Source of the DNA: a virus
Reading direction: 5' to 3' (one strand)
DNA: 64,000 nt
IMG/VR virus record: IMGVR_UViG_3300008954_003018
Coordinates: 21,939-85,938 of that record
The notes beneath the pieces were generated by a model. That model did not search any database. It was not told the origin of the DNA and saw only the letters and a program-made list of their open reading frames with translations. A program made the position numbers and the translations under genes. Below, piece after piece: positions 24,328 through 32,801 of the stretch (the stretch's first letter is position 1; the number at the start of each line of letters is the position of its first letter).

Positions 24328-25389
24328 ATGAAAAATGTATTGATTATTGGTACCGGTACTATTGGCGAACCTCTGATAGGCTTGTTTGCTGATTTTAAAA
24401 AGAAATTAGGTGTAAATGTGTTTTTTCACAAACGTACACCCTTGGTAGATGAAATTGCAAAAGTTAATAGCTTGATTGCTCGCGGCGCAAATTTAGTTGT
24501 TGATCCAAAAAGAGTAGAGGAGTTTCAAGCTTTAGGGCATGAACCGGTTTTAAACTATGAGGCTGCATTAAAACTATGTGATATTATTATTGATTGTACT
24601 CCCGCGGGAAATGCAGCCAAAAAAGAACACTATTTACCCCTTTCAGAAAAATACAAAAGTAAATGTTTTATAGCTCAAGGAAGTGAGAAAGGTTTCGGCA
24701 TGCCCTACGCATATGGAATTAATGATGATGCACTTCTTAGGGAAAAGCCACAATTTGTGCAGGTAGTTAGTTGCAACACTCATAATATTGCCTCTTTGAT
24801 TAAAACAATATGCCCTACCATAAGAGATCTTCATTGCGGCGATTTTACATGTATTCGTAGAGCAAATGATATAAGCCAAGAAGGAGGCTTTATAGCCTCT
24901 CCAGTCGTCGGGAATCACAGTAAGAGGTCTTTTGGCACTCATCATGCAAAAGATGCCTATGATTTGTTTGCAACGATGTATGAGCATCCAAATCTTTTCT
25001 CCAGCGCGCTCAAAACGAACACTCAATATATGCACACCATTCGTTTCAACATACAAATCAGAAAGTATGCTACAGAAAGAGATATATTTGATAAATTTAA
25101 AAGCAATAAGTTTATTGCACTCACACACAAAACTTTAGCTAATAGAGTTTTTTCCTTTGGGAGGGATCATGGATATTATGGAAGAATTTTTAATCAAACT
25201 GTTGTCGTGGAACCGACCATTTCTGTTTCTCGCACTAATGGCACTACACAGATTGCAGGATTTTGTTTTACACCTCAAGATGGAAATTCTTTATTAAGCA
25301 GCGTGGCAGCTGCCATGTATAAGATTCACGGAGACAAATATAAAGAATATATGAATTTATTTGACGACTATTTATTCAAGAGGATATAA
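24328..25389 (+). CDS. Type II (archaeal-type) glyceraldehyde-3-phosphate dehydrogenase-like enzyme
   Basis: 353 residues. An N-terminal Rossmann motif GTGTIGEPL (8-16) is followed by IIIDCTPAGN, VVSCNT (147-152, with catalytic Cys149 followed by Asn-Thr) and, later, an HHxxD element (THHAKD). This combination matches the archaeal-type GAPDH family, about 340 residues, rather than the bacterial gapA family with SCTTN. Such enzymes oxidise glyceraldehyde-3-phosphate with NAD(P). In a phage this is unusual; it could be a metabolic gene or a relative with a different aldehyde substrate. It sits between deformylase and a small unknown protein. Confidence 0.75.
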   Translation: MKNVLIIGTGTIGEPLIGLFADFKKKLGVNVFFHKRTPLVDEIAKVNSLIARGANLVVDPKRVEEFQALGHEPVLNYEAALKLCDIIIDCTPAGNAAKKEHYLPLSEKYKSKCFIAQGSEKGFGMPYAYGINDDALLREKPQFVQVVSCNTHNIASLIKTICPTIRDLHCGDFTCIRRANDISQEGGFIASPVVGNHSKRSFGTHHAKDAYDLFATMYEHPNLFSSALKTNTQYMHTIRFNIQIRKYATERDIFDKFKSNKFIALTHKTLANRVFSFGRDHGYYGRIFNQTVVVEPTISVSRTNGTTQIAGFCFTPQDGNSLLSSVAAAMYKIHGDKYKEYMNLFDDYLFKRI

Positions 25390-25391
25390 GT

Positions 25392-25721
25392 GTGGTCAAT
25401 GTTATTAGATATTTAGATTATGCATGCACACCAAACAATATTACAATAGAAGCCAGATATCCGGCCACATCTCGATATTTAGAAGTTGAGCTAAAAGTTG
25501 ATGGAAAAATTGCTTTACATGGTCAATATACAATATCGCTTCCAACTAAAAGAGACATTATTGATGAACGCATAAAAACTTTTTGCGGTGGAATAGGAAT
25601 GTTTACAGAGGATGAGATTCAAGATTATGTAATGGCGGATAGAATAATGGCAGCTTTGTATACCAAAAGGCACTTAAAAGAGGTGCGCACAAAAAGCGGC
25701 ACGTTAATTTGGCGATTTTGA
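25392..25721 (+). CDS. Small protein of unknown function
   Basis: 109 residues beginning with GTG at 25392, with AGAGGATAT upstream as ribosome-binding site. The sequence looks like a compact alpha/beta protein (ITIEARYPATSRYLEVELKVDGKIALHG, cut here into short pieces: a beta pair, then helices). I recognise no family. Its 3' end overlaps the 3' end of the convergent minus-strand gene by 18 bases. Confidence 0.65.
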   Translation: MVNVIRYLDYACTPNNITIEARYPATSRYLEVELKVDGKIALHGQYTISLPTKRDIIDERIKTFCGGIGMFTEDEIQDYVMADRIMAALYTKRHLKEVRTKSGTLIWRF

Positions 25722-26552
25722 TTTCTTTTTCTTGTTCTTGTTAACGAAGATGTTTTCCAAATCTAATGAGGACATGTGCTTTTTGTAAAGTTCGTATTTT
25801 TCTATATTGTATTCAATAAAGTGCTTTGTATGTTTATATGGAACACCTAGAGAGAGATGGTGAAAACGCACAAAAACACTATGTACAACTCCTATCAAGT
25901 CTCCTCTATAATTAAGAATCATAGAACCAGAACTACCTGGGGCTACCGGCAAAGAAAATAACGCAACTTTTCCTCCTGGTGCTAATCCACTATATCTGCC
26001 CTCTAAAATTGGTATCATGTTTTTTGCAAATATCCCCATGGGCGCCGCAACGTTATATACTTTATCTCCAACTTCTGGTGCCTTTGATGCAACATCTACC
26101 GGCTCAATATCGCTCATATCATATACAAACAACAAGCAGATGTCCGTTTCTTCGTCATAAGTCAATGATCTGGCGTAATAAATATTACCAGAAACGTCTG
26201 TCATCTTATATTCAACAGATATCTTAATTGCGGCTTGATTTAACTTCATCATCATTCTTAAGAAAGGCGGGATACTATCAGCGCAGACATGTGCAGCACT
26301 AACTGCATATGAACCATATTCATTTTTTCCAACTACAAAAGCACTGGCAGTGCTTCTGTTCGTTGGCATTTTTTGTGAATTACAAACTCCTTTCTCTTCG
26401 TCGCAAGAGTTAACTCTTATTTCTAGAGACTTTTCAACATGTATAAAACTCTCTATTGGAAGGAAATTTGAAGATTTGTTTTGGTTGCCATGGGCGCATG
26501 ATTGCAAGAGAAAAATAGATAGAAATAAAAATAATACTTTTTTTAAAAACAT
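25704..26552 (-). CDS. Trypsin-like serine protease lipoprotein
   Basis: 282 residues on the minus strand. I chose the ATG at 26552 because GAGGG lies 9 bases upstream. A signal peptide ends in LLQSC, giving lipid-anchored Cys19. The chymotrypsin-fold triad is visible: His88 in SAAHVC, Asp137 in ETDICL, and Ser208 in GSSGS. It is most like the bacterial serine peptidases with a TAAHC-type motif that hydrolyse exported proteins. A membrane-anchored protease at the cell surface could remodel the host envelope or block other phages. It is the only clear minus-strand gene here, which suggests separate control or recent gain. Confidence 0.85.
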   Translation of the reverse strand: MFLKKVLFLFLSIFLLQSCAHGNQNKSSNFLPIESFIHVEKSLEIRVNSCDEEKGVCNSQKMPTNRSTASAFVVGKNEYGSYAVSAAHVCADSIPPFLRMMMKLNQAAIKISVEYKMTDVSGNIYYARSLTYDEETDICLLFVYDMSDIEPVDVASKAPEVGDKVYNVAAPMGIFAKNMIPILEGRYSGLAPGGKVALFSLPVAPGSSGSMILNYRGDLIGVVHSVFVRFHHLSLGVPYKHTKHFIEYNIEKYELYKKHMSSLDLENIFVNKNKKKKSKSPN

Positions 26553-26628
26553 ATATGGTGCCCTCAACAATAACTAGATAAAACTAATTTAAAAACGTGT
26601 GTTCTTTTTATTTTTATGTTTTCACTGC

Positions 26629-26635
26629 CTATTTA
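26629..26635 (+). promoter_or_regulatory. Putative late-promoter motif, CCTATTTA variant
   Basis: CCTATTTA (26628-26635) differs by one base from ACTATTTA and lies 12 bases before the ATG of phoH, with AATAAGG between as a ribosome-binding site. It sits in the 95-base divergent gap between the protease and phoH. The short distance makes the leader very short, so this instance is less certain. Confidence 0.35.
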
Positions 26636-26647
26636 CAATAAGGTATA

Positions 26648-27970
26648 ATGGCTAAAAAAACTTATATTTTAGATACTAGTGTTTATTTGACAGATCACAA
26701 TTCTATATTTTCATATGGCATTAATGATATCGTGATTCCTTTTAAGGTGTTAGAAGAGGTAGATAAGCACAAGAAAAGACAAGACACTGTTGGTTCAAAT
26801 GCACGACAGATTATCCGTGCACTGGACTCTTTTCGTGAAAAAGGTAGCCTCTATAAAGGTGTGCGAATTGGCAAGGGAAAAGGACTGATATCTGTTAAAA
26901 AAAGCAAATCAGAAACTCTACCAGAAGATCTAGAACCTCATATCGCAGATAATGAAATAATTGCAGTTGCACTAAACGAAAATAAAAAAAATTTAAAACG
27001 AAAGACGATCCTAGTTTCAAGGGATGTTAACATGAGGGTAAAGTGTGATGCTTTAGGTCTTTTAACAGAAGATTATGTGGTAAATCAAGTTGTCAAAGAT
27101 AGCGATCACTTGTATATGGGGTTTAAAAGCCATTTAGTGGATGAAGAAATAATTGATCAATTTTACTCTGGAGAAGAAATCTATCTAGACAAGGAAGATA
27201 TTAAATTACAACCAAACCAGTATCTGATGCTTATTTCAAGCTCAAACCAAAAGAAAACGGCGTTAGCTAGATTTTATAGTTATTCTAAACCATTAAAGAG
27301 AATCAATGGGGAACATAAAAAAGGAATTTGGGGCGTAAAGCCAAGAAATAAAGAACAAAGTTTTGCTTTGGACCTGTTGATGGATCCTTCTGTACCAATT
27401 GTTACTTTAATCGGAAAAGCTGGTAGTGGTAAAACTTTGTTGGCGATAGCAGCCGGTTTAGCGCAAGTTATGGAAGACAAAAAAGAATCTAACTATAGAA
27501 GATTGGTAATCTCTAGACCAATACAGCCCATGGGAAAAGACATTGGTTATCTTCCCGGCTCAATGGAAGAAAAAATGGCACCATGGTTGGCTCCCATACA
27601 AGATAATTTACAAAATTTAATGGGCAACGATAAAGAGACATTAAAAATGTATACCGATAACGGCACTATAGAAATCGAAGCTCTAACTTATATAAGAGGT
27701 CGTTCCATTTCAAATGCATATATTATTATAGACGAAGCACAAAATTTAACAGCACATGAATTAAAAACAATTATTACGAGAGTTGGCGAAAACACAAAAG
27801 TTATCTTTACAGGAGATGTAGAGCAAATCGACAATGCTTATGTTGATGAGACATCGAACGGTTTGGCATATGCGATAGAGAAGTTTAAAGGCTATGATTT
27901 ATCAGGCCACATTACCTTAGTAAGAGGTGAGCGTTCAAAAGTTGCAACACTTGCAGCAAAAATTCTTTAA
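26648..27970 (+). CDS. phoH: PhoH-family ATPase with N-terminal PIN domain
   Basis: 440 residues. Residues 1-130 look like a PIN-type RNase domain (YILDTSVYLTD with an early Asp, and further acidic positions downstream). The C-terminal half has a Walker A GKAGSGKT (256-263) and Walker B IIIDEAQNL. PIN-PhoH (PhoH2-type) proteins are ATP-dependent RNA helicase/nucleases; phoH is also common in marine phages. Role in infection is unclear; RNA degradation or a starvation-linked function is inferred. The upstream CCTATTTA motif and its own short leader suggest an independent start. Confidence 0.93.
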   Translation: MAKKTYILDTSVYLTDHNSIFSYGINDIVIPFKVLEEVDKHKKRQDTVGSNARQIIRALDSFREKGSLYKGVRIGKGKGLISVKKSKSETLPEDLEPHIADNEIIAVALNENKKNLKRKTILVSRDVNMRVKCDALGLLTEDYVVNQVVKDSDHLYMGFKSHLVDEEIIDQFYSGEEIYLDKEDIKLQPNQYLMLISSSNQKKTALARFYSYSKPLKRINGEHKKGIWGVKPRNKEQSFALDLLMDPSVPIVTLIGKAGSGKTLLAIAAGLAQVMEDKKESNYRRLVISRPIQPMGKDIGYLPGSMEEKMAPWLAPIQDNLQNLMGNDKETLKMYTDNGTIEIEALTYIRGRSISNAYIIIDEAQNLTAHELKTIITRVGENTKVIFTGDVEQIDNAYVDETSNGLAYAIEKFKGYDLSGHITLVRGERSKVATLAAKIL

Positions 27971-27990
27971 AAGTGGTGAATTATGTGTTA

Positions 27991-27997
27991 ATATTTA
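27991..27997 (+). promoter_or_regulatory. Putative late-promoter motif, AATATTTA variant
   Basis: AATATTTA (27990-27997), one base from ACTATTTA, in the 55-base gap after phoH and 28 bases before the ATG at 28026. GGAAGGG follows as Shine-Dalgarno. Confidence 0.35.
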
Positions 27998-28025
27998 GCA
28001 TACTAACCTAAAGGAAGGGTAAAAT

Positions 28026-28349
28026 ATGAGTAGAAATGATGTATCAATTGGAGATAATGTATTGGACGGAGAAGATGTGCTGATTGAAAGATCGGAACTT
28101 CAAAAGCCGGTTGAACCGGATACAGATATGAAAAACTGGATTGTTGAATACGTTGGAGAAACGCTACAACCAGAAAATAGCGAAGTTACATTGGAAATGG
28201 TCATTGAAGTTATGGCAAAAGAATTCCCAGAGTTTCTTCTTCCGATAGCAGAAGAAAACTTTATCCGCGGCTATCAACAGGCATTGCTCGATGTAGACGA
28301 AGGAAAGAAATTATACGAAGAGCAATTAAAAAAAGCAAATAATGAATGA
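28026..28349 (+). CDS. Conserved phage protein of unknown function
   Basis: 107 residues, acidic. The core WIVEYVGETLQPEN, then VTLEMVIEVMAKEFPEFLLPIAEENF, here cut into short parts, and IRGYQQALLDV matches a small conserved family I recall in T4-like marine phages. No enzymatic motif. A strong GGAAGGG ribosome-binding site precedes the ATG. It overlaps the next gene by 8 bases. Confidence 0.7.
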   Translation: MSRNDVSIGDNVLDGEDVLIERSELQKPVEPDTDMKNWIVEYVGETLQPENSEVTLEMVIEVMAKEFPEFLLPIAEENFIRGYQQALLDVDEGKKLYEEQLKKANNE

Positions 28350-29019
28350 GTATGTGAAAAATTCTGCTACAACGGCCGCTGCCTTACAAAGAGAAAAGTT
28401 GCTGCACAACAGGGTTGTGATCTATATCAAAGATCCCCTCCCAGACAATGTTGATGTGGATTATGTAATTTCTTTTCTGGAGAAAAACGTACCATCTCAA
28501 ATGTTTTATTTCATAGATTCGATTTTTATAGGCCAGTTTAAACAGCTGAAAAAAAATGATATCAACGCTTCGTATGAAGATGGCGCAATTTACGCAACAA
28601 ACGAACAGTCTGATGCAGATGATATGATTGATGACATTGTACACGAATTGGCTCATTCTTTGGAAAAATCACTAGGCGATGTGATTTATGCTGACAATTT
28701 AATTGAGAATGAGCTTTTGGGAAAACGCAAAAGACTATATCAGATATTAAACGCAGAGGGTTATGAAGCTAGTTTAAAAAGTTTTTTAAATATAGAATAT
28801 GATAAAAACTTCGATAAATACTTGTATAAAGTTGTTGGATATGATAAACTAACTATGTTGACTATGGGGTTGTTTATTTCTCCGTATGGAGCGACTTCAA
28901 TAAGGGAGTATTTTGCAAACGGCTTTGAACATTATTTTTTAGAAAGCAAAGAATATGTACAAAAAATTAGCCCTTCGCTTTTTAGTAAAATAGAGGAAAT
29001 AATTGACTATGTTCAATAA
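28342..29019 (+). CDS. Zinc metallopeptidase-like protein (HELAH)
   Basis: 225 residues. HELAH near residues 102-106 is an HExxH zinc site, and a later helix EYFANGFEHYF gives a plausible third ligand (Glu), a pattern like the anthrax lethal factor and related clan-MA peptidases (ATLF type). No signal peptide, so it acts in the cytoplasm or as packaged cargo. Its substrate is unknown; host or phage protein processing is possible. It overlaps the preceding gene by 8 bases and is followed by the histone-like protein. Confidence 0.8.
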   Translation: MNEYVKNSATTAAALQREKLLHNRVVIYIKDPLPDNVDVDYVISFLEKNVPSQMFYFIDSIFIGQFKQLKKNDINASYEDGAIYATNEQSDADDMIDDIVHELAHSLEKSLGDVIYADNLIENELLGKRKRLYQILNAEGYEASLKSFLNIEYDKNFDKYLYKVVGYDKLTMLTMGLFISPYGATSIREYFANGFEHYFLESKEYVQKISPSLFSKIEEIIDYVQ

Positions 29020-29032
29020 AGGAAAAAAATAA

Positions 29033-29452
29033 ATGGAATTAGTGTTAAAATATAATAAAGATAAAACAGAACTTAAGGTTAATGTTAGTGTGCCTGCGGC
29101 CAAATGGGCTGCAGAGGAAAGAGTGTATACAACAGATGATGTTGTTGAGGCTCTGGCCAATTTAGATGTTGCAGTGACAAGAGAACGGTGTACACGGCAG
29201 GGCGGAAGGTTATATAACTGGACCGGTCAAACTAGTGGAACATGGCACTTTGAACTTGATGGCGCCTCTAAATCAGAGACGAAGCCTGCAAAAAAGACAG
29301 TTCCAAAAACTGCAGCGCCCAAAAAGAAAGTAGAGGCCCCCAAGCCAGCGCCCAAAAAGAAAGTAGACGCACCGGAGAAAACTGCAGCGCCCAAAAAGAC
29401 CGCCAAAACATCCAGCACTAAAGACGTACTTAGTCGACTAAAGAAGTCCTAA
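29033..29452 (+). CDS. Basic protein with histone-H1-like Lys/Ala/Pro tail
   Basis: 139 residues. The first 80 form a compact domain ending in CTRQGGRLYNWTGQ and TWHFEL. From about 82 on the protein is almost entirely Lys, Ala and Pro (KPAKKTVPKTAAPKKK), similar to linker histone H1 tails and bacterial H1-like DNA-binding proteins. The DNA shows repeats of GCGCCCAAAAAGA. It probably binds DNA or RNA non-specifically; no specific target is known. A Shine-Dalgarno (AAAGGA) precedes the ATG. Confidence 0.7.
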   Translation: MELVLKYNKDKTELKVNVSVPAAKWAAEERVYTTDDVVEALANLDVAVTRERCTRQGGRLYNWTGQTSGTWHFELDGASKSETKPAKKTVPKTAAPKKKVEAPKPAPKKKVDAPEKTAAPKKTAKTSSTKDVLSRLKKS

Positions 29453-29469
29453 GTAAGAATCGAGGAATT

Positions 29470-30261
29470 ATGTCTCATATATCTTTTTCAGAATTAAAAC
29501 TGTGGAGCGAGTGCCCTTTTAAGCATAAATTGGTTTATATTGATAAATTAAAAGGATTTGAAGGGAATATTTATACCGCTTTTGGTACTGCAATTCACGC
29601 ATCTAGTGAACAAAAGGTCTTAAATGAAGGTTTAAACGAAAAGGAGATTTTCGAAAAGAACTTTCTAGAAGAACTACAAAAGTTGCCGGAAGCTGTTAGA
29701 AAAGATCTGGATAGAAAACAAGTTGAACAGTTTCGAAATCAAGGTAAATATTTATCATCGCTGGTAATTCCAGCATTAAAAGATTACTTTGAAAATATCG
29801 AAGAAATAGTTTCTGTGGAAGAAAAACTATATGAGCCTATAAAAGACTTTACAACAGAAGAGCACGACTTCAAGGGATATATTGATCTGGTTGTTAAAAC
29901 TTCTGATGGCAAGTATCATATCATTGATTGGAAGACATGTTCTTGGGGTTGGGACACTAGAAAGAAGTCGGATAAAATGATCACATATCAGTTGACATTT
30001 TATAAATATTATTTTGCACTTAAACACGGCATTGACCCAAAAAATATTGAAACGCACTTCGGCTTGATTAAAAGAACCGCAAAACACAATAATGTCGAGC
30101 TTTTTAGAGTTACTAGTGGAAAGAAAAAAACAGAGAATGCTCTTAAACTTTTACAAAAAGCACTCTATAATATAAACAAGAAACATTACTTAAAAAATAA
30201 ACTTTCCTGTAAGAGCCCTTACGGAATGTGCGAATTTTACAAAACAGAACATTGCAAATAA
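29470..30261 (+). CDS. RecB/Cas4-like PD-(D/E)XK nuclease with Fe-S cysteines
   Basis: 263 residues. The nuclease core has Asp139 in GYIDLV and DWK (153-155) as the acidic and Asp-x-Lys elements, with a following QLTFYKYYFAL helix. Cys15 (in ECPF) and Cys247, Cys254 and Cys262 near the C-terminus match the four-cysteine [4Fe-4S] pattern of Cas4/AddB-type exonucleases. Such proteins degrade or process DNA ends. In phages they act in recombination or DNA degradation; a CRISPR link is not suggested because no cas genes or array are present. Confidence 0.88.
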   Translation: MSHISFSELKLWSECPFKHKLVYIDKLKGFEGNIYTAFGTAIHASSEQKVLNEGLNEKEIFEKNFLEELQKLPEAVRKDLDRKQVEQFRNQGKYLSSLVIPALKDYFENIEEIVSVEEKLYEPIKDFTTEEHDFKGYIDLVVKTSDGKYHIIDWKTCSWGWDTRKKSDKMITYQLTFYKYYFALKHGIDPKNIETHFGLIKRTAKHNNVELFRVTSGKKKTENALKLLQKALYNINKKHYLKNKLSCKSPYGMCEFYKTEHCK

Positions 30262-30270
30262 GAGGTAAAC

Positions 30271-31539
30271 GTGAGCGATAAAAAGATCACCATTTTGACA
30301 TTGAGCGATCATCCGCTTTCTCCTTCTGGAGTTGGCACTCAAACGAGAAACATGATTGAGGCAATGCTTGAGACTGGTAAATATAAATTTATAAGCCTAG
30401 GCGGGGCGATGAAACACGTCGATTATGAACCTAAAAAGGTAGATCCATGGGGAGAAGATTGGGTTATTTTTCCAATCGACGGGTATGGAAATCAAGAAAC
30501 AATTCGTTCCCTAATCAGAGTTAATAAAATAGATATTCTTTGGTTTATGACAGATCCCAGATTTTATGGCTGGCTCTGGTTAATTGAAAATGAAATTAGG
30601 CCGCTGATTCCAATGGTCTATTATCACGTGTGGGACAATTACCCTTATCCAACTTACAATAAACCATTTTATGACTCAAATGACGTTATCGCGACAATAT
30701 CTAAAGTAACTGACGATATTGTTAAGACTGTATCACCAGATGTTGAATCTGTTTATATTCCACACGCAGTGGATGCTAATATTTTTAAAAAACATGATGG
30801 TCCCGAAATGGAAAAGTTCAAAACAGAGGTGTTTAAGGACAACTCTCTAGAGGGTAAATTTATATTCCTGTACAATGGCCGAAATGCAAGAAGAAAACAG
30901 ACTGGCTCTATGATCTTTTGGTTTAAAGAGTTTTTAGACAGAGTGGGTCACGACAAAGCTGTTTTTATTATGCATACAGATGTTAAAGACCCGGTTGGCC
31001 AAGATCTGGAATATATCATAAGACACTTAAAATTAACAAATGGAGAAGTTGTATTTTCAACACAGAAATATCCACCGAATGTTTTAGCTAAAATCTATAA
31101 TATTGCAGATTGTACTCTTTGTTTGTCTGATGCCGAAGGTTTTGGATTGACCTCTTTGGAGTCTTTAGCATGCGGAACTCCTGTTATTTCAACGTTGACA
31201 GGCGGTTTGCAGGAACAAGTAACAGACGGCAAAGACACTTTTGGAGTGGGAATTGAGCCTAGTACAAAATCTATTATCGGCTCTCAGGATATTCCATGGA
31301 TTTATGAGGATAGGGTATCGGAAGAAGATGTTATAAATGCAATGTTAAAGTTGTACAATATGTCGCAAGAAGAAAGAGACGAACTTGGGGCAAAAGGTAC
31401 AGCACATGTATTAAAAAATTACAGCTTTGAAAGGTACGTTGAACAGTGGGATGAATTATTCCAGCGCGTTCATAGTGAAATGGGCTCGTGGGAAAATAGA
31501 AAAAATTACAAGTCATGGACTTTAAAAGAGGTAGTATGA
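30271..31539 (+). CDS. Glycosyltransferase, GT-B fold (GT4-like)
   Basis: 422 residues, starting with GTG at 30271 with AGAGGT upstream. The N-terminal SDHPLSPSGVGTQTRNM loop and the C-terminal ADAEGFGLTSLESLACGTPVI region (here: SDAEGFGLTSLE, then ACGTPV) are the hallmarks of GT4 retaining transferases, where the two glutamates bind the nucleotide sugar. Donor and acceptor are unknown. First gene of the glycan cassette; stop overlaps the next start as ATGA. Confidence 0.9.
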   Translation: MSDKKITILTLSDHPLSPSGVGTQTRNMIEAMLETGKYKFISLGGAMKHVDYEPKKVDPWGEDWVIFPIDGYGNQETIRSLIRVNKIDILWFMTDPRFYGWLWLIENEIRPLIPMVYYHVWDNYPYPTYNKPFYDSNDVIATISKVTDDIVKTVSPDVESVYIPHAVDANIFKKHDGPEMEKFKTEVFKDNSLEGKFIFLYNGRNARRKQTGSMIFWFKEFLDRVGHDKAVFIMHTDVKDPVGQDLEYIIRHLKLTNGEVVFSTQKYPPNVLAKIYNIADCTLCLSDAEGFGLTSLESLACGTPVISTLTGGLQEQVTDGKDTFGVGIEPSTKSIIGSQDIPWIYEDRVSEEDVINAMLKLYNMSQEERDELGAKGTAHVLKNYSFERYVEQWDELFQRVHSEMGSWENRKNYKSWTLKEVV

Positions 31540-32801
31540 GAAAAAAAGTTTTAGTTAGAGCACCAGCATTGAGCAGAACAGGATATGGTGAGCATGCTCG
31601 TTTTGTTTTACGTTCCTTAAGAAAGCATGAAGATAAGTTTGACATTTTTTTAGACAACACCAACTGGGGCCAATCCGGCTGGATTTTTCGAGACAATGAA
31701 GAAAGACGATGGATAGATACAATTATTGCAAAAACAATGTTTCACGTGAATAATGATGGCGGCCCAATGGATGTATCTGTACAAGTTACAATACCAAACG
31801 AATGGCAACCTTTGGCCCCGGTAAATATTGGCGTAACTGCTGGTATTGAAACAACACAGGTCGCACCGCAGTGGGTTGAGCAGTCTTTTGTTGTAGATAA
31901 GATTATTACCACTTCCAATCATTCTAAACAAGTTTATGAAAACACAACATATGAAGCACAACACAAAGAAACGATGGCGGTTATCAAAGAATTTAGATGT
32001 GAGCGGCCAATTGAAGTTGTCCATTATCCCGTAAAAGATATTGAAAAAGCAGAAATTGATTGTGAACTTGAAACAGACTTTAATTTTTTAGTAGTTGCTC
32101 AGTGGGGCCCTAGAAAGAATATTGAAAACACAGTTAGGTGGTTTATAGAAGAATTTGTCGACAATTCTAATGTTGGAATGGTGTTAAAGTTGTTTTATAG
32201 AAATGGATCTATTATAGATCGGGTCAATTTAGAAGAAAATGTAAAAAATCTACTTAACGAATATCCGCAAAGAAAATGCAAAATTTATTTATTACATGGA
32301 GATATGAGTGAAGAAGAAATGACCGGCCTTTATACTCATCCAAAAATTAAGACATTAGTATCTTTGACGCATGGTGAAGGATATGGTCTTCCTTTGTTTG
32401 AGGCGGCTTATAACGCACTACCAGTCTTAGCTCCAGATTGGAGTGGGCATGTCGACTTTTTGTTTAAACCAACAAAAGATAAAAAAGGCAAAATAAAGCA
32501 AAAAGCACATTTTGCAAAAGTGGATTATGATATCGGCCCGGTTTCCCAAGAAGTATTGTGGCCCGGAGTTCTAGAAAATTATATGATGTGGTGTTACCCA
32601 AAGCAGGGTAGTTATAAGATGAAATTACGTGAAATCCACAAGGATCACGGCAGGTTCAAATCCCAGGCAAAAAAGCTGCAAAAATGGATTCGAAAGGAAT
32701 TTTCTGAAGACAAACAATATGAAAAAATGGCTAATGCCATTTTGTCTGTTATAGAGAAGGGCGAAACTGCAGAGGAAAAAGCCGTCGTTAGTTATGAATA
32801 A
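31536..32801 (+). CDS. Glycosyltransferase, GT-B fold (GT4-like)
   Basis: 421 residues from the ATG at 31536 (AGAGG upstream), chosen over an earlier in-frame start because it gives the ATGA overlap used throughout the cassette. N-terminal RTGYGEHARFV and C-terminal SLTHGEGYGLPLFEAAYNALPV (family motif GEGYGLPxxE) indicate a GT4-type transferase. Middle residues WGPRKNIENTVRW fit the usual nucleotide-sugar-binding half. Target unknown. Overlaps the next start by 8 bases. Confidence 0.88.
   Translation: MRKKVLVRAPALSRTGYGEHARFVLRSLRKHEDKFDIFLDNTNWGQSGWIFRDNEERRWIDTIIAKTMFHVNNDGGPMDVSVQVTIPNEWQPLAPVNIGVTAGIETTQVAPQWVEQSFVVDKIITTSNHSKQVYENTTYEAQHKETMAVIKEFRCERPIEVVHYPVKDIEKAEIDCELETDFNFLVVAQWGPRKNIENTVRWFIEEFVDNSNVGMVLKLFYRNGSIIDRVNLEENVKNLLNEYPQRKCKIYLLHGDMSEEEMTGLYTHPKIKTLVSLTHGEGYGLPLFEAAYNALPVLAPDWSGHVDFLFKPTKDKKGKIKQKAHFAKVDYDIGPVSQEVLWPGVLENYMMWCYPKQGSYKMKLREIHKDHGRFKSQAKKLQKWIRKEFSEDKQYEKMANAILSVIEKGETAEEKAVVSYE

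Noticed and set aside
29470-30261. Cas4 as evidence of a CRISPR system
   Set aside because: No repeats with regular spacers and no other cas genes in the window; this nuclease family is common in phages on its own.
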